From positions 1 to 27,025 of the forward strand of contig JAQXFL010000160.1 in assembly GCA_029250345.1 (NCBI GenBank): DNA of 27,025 bases, written 5' to 3'. Both the position numbers and the translations under genes were made by a program. The notes under the pieces are model-generated. The model made no database searches. It was not told the origin of the DNA and saw only the letters and a list, made by a program, of their open reading frames with translations. The DNA comes from Candidatus Poseidoniaceae archaeon. GTDB lineage: Archaea; Thermoplasmatota; Poseidoniia; Poseidoniales; Poseidoniaceae. Positions 24,538 through 27,025 of the stretch are shown here, piece by piece (the first letter of the stretch is position 1; every line of letters starts with the position of its first letter).

Positions 24538-27025
24538 TCACAAATCAGAGAGATCGTCCAAGAGCTCAAGGTCATCGTCTTCTTCGACCACCGGTTCAGG
24601 AACAGTCTCTTGTTGAAGCATACTGGCCTCAAATTGCTCTTCCCCCCAGTTCAACTTTGCTTCAACCACCGCACCCGACGATTGACCCCGGCGATAAACA
24701 GCGAAAACCATAACGAGAACAAGTCCTGCTCCAAGCGCTAAAGTTTGCGTACTCGGATTTACTATTTCGTTCATGAAACAGCCAATACCGTTGCAGTTGG
24801 TCAAGTAGGTGAACGGAACAGTTTGTGTGAATTCAGCGTCATAAGGCACTTCTTCATCCATCGGCGTGACGGTGAGCGTGAATTTAATCATCTCTCCATC
24901 TTTCAAGTTATCAGGAGGCGTGATTGAAACTGAGAAGTCTTTGTCAGAGTATGCTGGCAAAGTCAGCAACAAGAAACTACCACCGGCTTGATCAGATGAA
25001 GCCCGAATAACTCCTTCCCAACCGTCGGGCTCCTCAAGAGTGATGACCACATCGAGAGGGATATTGTTGTCGTTCGAGATTTTGTAATTGATGTTCCTTT
25101 GCTCATTGGATTCAAATTGGATGAGTTCACTGCTCGAGTCGGTAATAGTGATTCGTCCAGCAACAACTTCTTCCCGAACTTCAACCGTAACAGGTAAATC
25201 GAAATACCGTGCTTCGTCAGAGTCAACACCTTCTTCAATAACTCGAACAAAGACTGTGTGCATACCTGCTTCAACATTCTTGCCGAGCGTCAAATCCAGT
25301 TTGAGGTCTACATATTCGTCTTGTTCAAGGTAGACGACAACCATGTTCGATTCAGTACCGTTTGAAAGTTCGTAATCCCAAGTACCGTACATTGGATCGC
25401 CGTTTGGTTCTTCAGTGTTACGTTCAAGGTCGCTTGGATTGATGATTCTCCAGGTGGTTTGCCCAAGGCCTTCTGTGGAGTCTGTGATTCGCATATTGTA
25501 GTATACGCTGCTGTCTGGAGCAACTGGACCTACAGTGCCAAGCGTACCGCCATCAGAATCTGCGATTACTTCGACCAGAATTCCAAACGTTCTATGGACG
25601 GTAAATGCTATGTCTGTGCTTAATTCTGTATCACTGGTGCTCGAGACTGAGAATCCAACCATGCCAATATCCTGTGCATCACGTTCGCTTGGAGGAAACA
25701 CATCCATGCGAACGGTAAGGATTTGATTGGAACCAATATCAGGAGTCACTGAGTAAATGCCCTCTTCACTGAGTTCCATCCCCGTATCGTTGTCGTAGAA
25801 CTTGTACTGCCATGCATCGGGTAGGTCTGTAACTCGGAGGCGGAAAGCATCTGTGATGAATCCAGCATTAAACACATCAACGAAGAATTCGCCTTTGGTA
25901 TCGCCAGAATCCACGTAGTGCGAGAGAGATTCATCGTACGCCTCTGGACGGGTTGAGTCTGCAATTTGTATTTGGTGTTCAAAATCCTCAAAGACAGAAA
26001 TTCGAGGTGGTGCAAGAACTTCAGATTCTTCTATGGAGAGCGTGATGGTCTTGATTGAGACTTGATCGTCTTGAGCGTTCTCGGTATCCGCATACGCTCT
26101 GGCTTCAATTTCAATGCTGCTCGGAGCGGAGGTCAAGTCTCCATCAACAACATCAAACGAAAGAATAGGCCGAGCAAACGAGCCTCCTCCGTTGAGTGTG
26201 TAGCCACCGGACTGATCCCAAACTGGGTCGGACCAGGAGCTCGGGAACGGCGAGCCAACTAAATCGAAGATAACATTCATCGAAGAAGAGGTCGATCCAG
26301 TGTGTTCAATCATGAACTCAATGCTCGAAGTTTGACCGGGTGCGATAAGCACGGTATCCGGTTGAGATGAAGGAAGTGAGAGATACATATCGTATTCGAT
26401 GAACGTGATTCCTGGGTGCTCGAAAACGAGAGTATGGCCTTGGAGGTCACTGATTTCAAGTTGGAGAGGATAGTCACCGGCTGTTGTACCAGAGTCATAA
26501 GTGAAGGTGTAATTACCGATGAGGCCTTCGTTGTCAAGTTTCAAATCATCGTCTTCAAACGATTTGTCGAAGACAGAGTTCGCACCGTTTGGTGTACTCA
26601 ATATGAGATCAACGCCTTGTATGTCATCACGGCCAAATGCGTCACGAACATCCACTGTGAACTGCATGGTTCGGAACTCAGGGCGATGATTTGGAGACCA
26701 TTCGGTAACTTCAGGGTCAGTGAAACTTGCACCAGGTCGGTGGACCTTCACCGAGGAATCTGCAAGAGCATTGGCTTTGAGTTCAAGTTTTGAGAATCCG
26801 TTGGTTTGCTCAACGTCACCGAAAGCCACGTTGACTTCACAGTTGTCTCCACCAATGCCGCCACCGCCACTGCTTTCACAGGTTGCTTGTGCATCGATGT
26901 CAAGTTCGATTTGCTTACCGTTTTCAACGGTGAAGCCGTTCGATGATATCTCAAAATCGATAACGCTCAAGGTCCATGGACAGGCGCTTGTACCGAATGT
27001 ACCACCAGTACACGGGTCTTCGATG
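24538..27025 (-). CDS. Large secreted surface protein with NEW3/CARDB-like domains, membrane helix and acidic tail (5' end missing)
   Basis: The frame is open to the right edge of the window, so only the last 828 residues are visible. They are extracellular beta-rich domains: VTEWSPNHRPEFRTMQFTVD near the start, then strand-rich modules with VRDAFGRDDIQGV, TVDVFNAG-like and TITDSSSELIQFESNEQR. The final module (NDNNIPLDVVITLEEPDGWE, ending TPPDNLKDGEMIKFTLTVTP) fits the NEW3/CARDB adhesion-type domain. A membrane helix (LALGAGLVLVMVFAVY) is followed by RRG and a cytoplasmic tail of about 50 residues. That tail includes WGEEQFEASML and ends in a highly acidic stretch (VVEEDDDLELLDDLSDL). The protein is a single-pass, outward-facing surface protein. 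It precedes the giant gene on the same strand, separated by a poly-T tract. Its ligand is unknown. Confidence 0.8.
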   Translation of the reverse strand, partial: IEDPCTGGTFGTSACPWTLSVIDFEISSNGFTVENGKQIELDIDAQATCESSGGGGIGGDNCEVNVAFGDVEQTNGFSKLELKANALADSSVKVHRPGASFTDPEVTEWSPNHRPEFRTMQFTVDVRDAFGRDDIQGVDLILSTPNGANSVFDKSFEDDDLKLDNEGLIGNYTFTYDSGTTAGDYPLQLEISDLQGHTLVFEHPGITFIEYDMYLSLPSSQPDTVLIAPGQTSSIEFMIEHTGSTSSSMNVIFDLVGSPFPSSWSDPVWDQSGGYTLNGGGSFARPILSFDVVDGDLTSAPSSIEIEARAYADTENAQDDQVSIKTITLSIEESEVLAPPRISVFEDFEHQIQIADSTRPEAYDESLSHYVDSGDTKGEFFVDVFNAGFITDAFRLRVTDLPDAWQYKFYDNDTGMELSEEGIYSVTPDIGSNQILTVRMDVFPPSERDAQDIGMVGFSVSSTSDTELSTDIAFTVHRTFGILVEVIADSDGGTLGTVGPVAPDSSVYYNMRITDSTEGLGQTTWRIINPSDLERNTEEPNGDPMYGTWDYELSNGTESNMVVVYLEQDEYVDLKLDLTLGKNVEAGMHTVFVRVIEEGVDSDEARYFDLPVTVEVREEVVAGRITITDSSSELIQFESNEQRNINYKISNDNNIPLDVVITLEEPDGWEGVIRASSDQAGGSFLLLTLPAYSDKDFSVSITPPDNLKDGEMIKFTLTVTPMDEEVPYDAEFTQTVPFTYLTNCNGIGCFMNEIVNPSTQTLALGAGLVLVMVFAVYRRGQSSGAVVEAKLNWGEEQFEASMLQQETVPEPVVEEDDDLELLDDLSDL

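Overview
The window looks like a chromosomal segment of a planktonic archaeon, most likely Marine Group II (Ca. Poseidoniales, Thermoplasmatota). This is inference. It rests on moderate GC, dense gene packing, very large single-pass surface proteins with thrombospondin type 3 calcium-binding repeats, T-rich termination, TATA-like elements with short leaders, an Fe-S Rad3/XPD-type helicase, and a stand-alone cobalamin-binding subunit of methylmalonyl-CoA mutase. I see no rRNA, confident tRNA, CRISPR, insertion sequence or phage gene.

Region 1 (1-4562) is metabolic. On the minus strand a run of genes encodes the mutase B12-binding subunit, the mutase chaperone GTPase MeaB, a membrane CTP-transferase/dolichol-phytol-kinase-like enzyme, a tiny one-helix membrane protein, and the first codons of a class II glutamine amidotransferase that leaves the window on the left. 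Divergently, on the plus strand, lie the propionyl-CoA carboxylase carboxyltransferase subunit, a small epsilon-like subunit and a biotin carrier protein. Together these point to propionyl-CoA to succinyl-CoA conversion. The biotin carboxylase, epimerase and large mutase subunit are not in the window.

Region 2 (4639-9581) holds a small Cys/His protein, a 1383-residue surface protein (signal peptide, two PPC-like domains, a long TSP3 rod with eight 81-bp and eight 99-bp tandem repeats, one membrane helix, and a WW-like cytoplasmic tail), and a SixA-type histidine phosphatase.

Region 3 (9694-15167) holds glutamate dehydrogenase and a TerB-like protein on the minus strand. On the plus strand it holds a ribbon-helix-helix regulator, a 350-bp structured stretch with no convincing gene, an Fe-S DNA helicase, and a protein with an Hsp20-like C-terminus.

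Region 4 (15394-27025, minus strand) is dominated by two cell-surface genes. One encodes a protein of about 2990 residues: a TSP3 array, a transglutaminase-like domain whose usual catalytic His is Thr, many Ig-like domains, a membrane helix and a cytoplasmic DUF4129-like domain. Upstream of it is a second large surface protein, truncated by the right edge, with NEW3/CARDB-like beta domains, a C-terminal membrane helix and a very acidic tail. The most interesting material is this set of surface proteins with distinct, probably signalling-competent cytoplasmic tails, especially the transglutaminase-DUF4129 giant.
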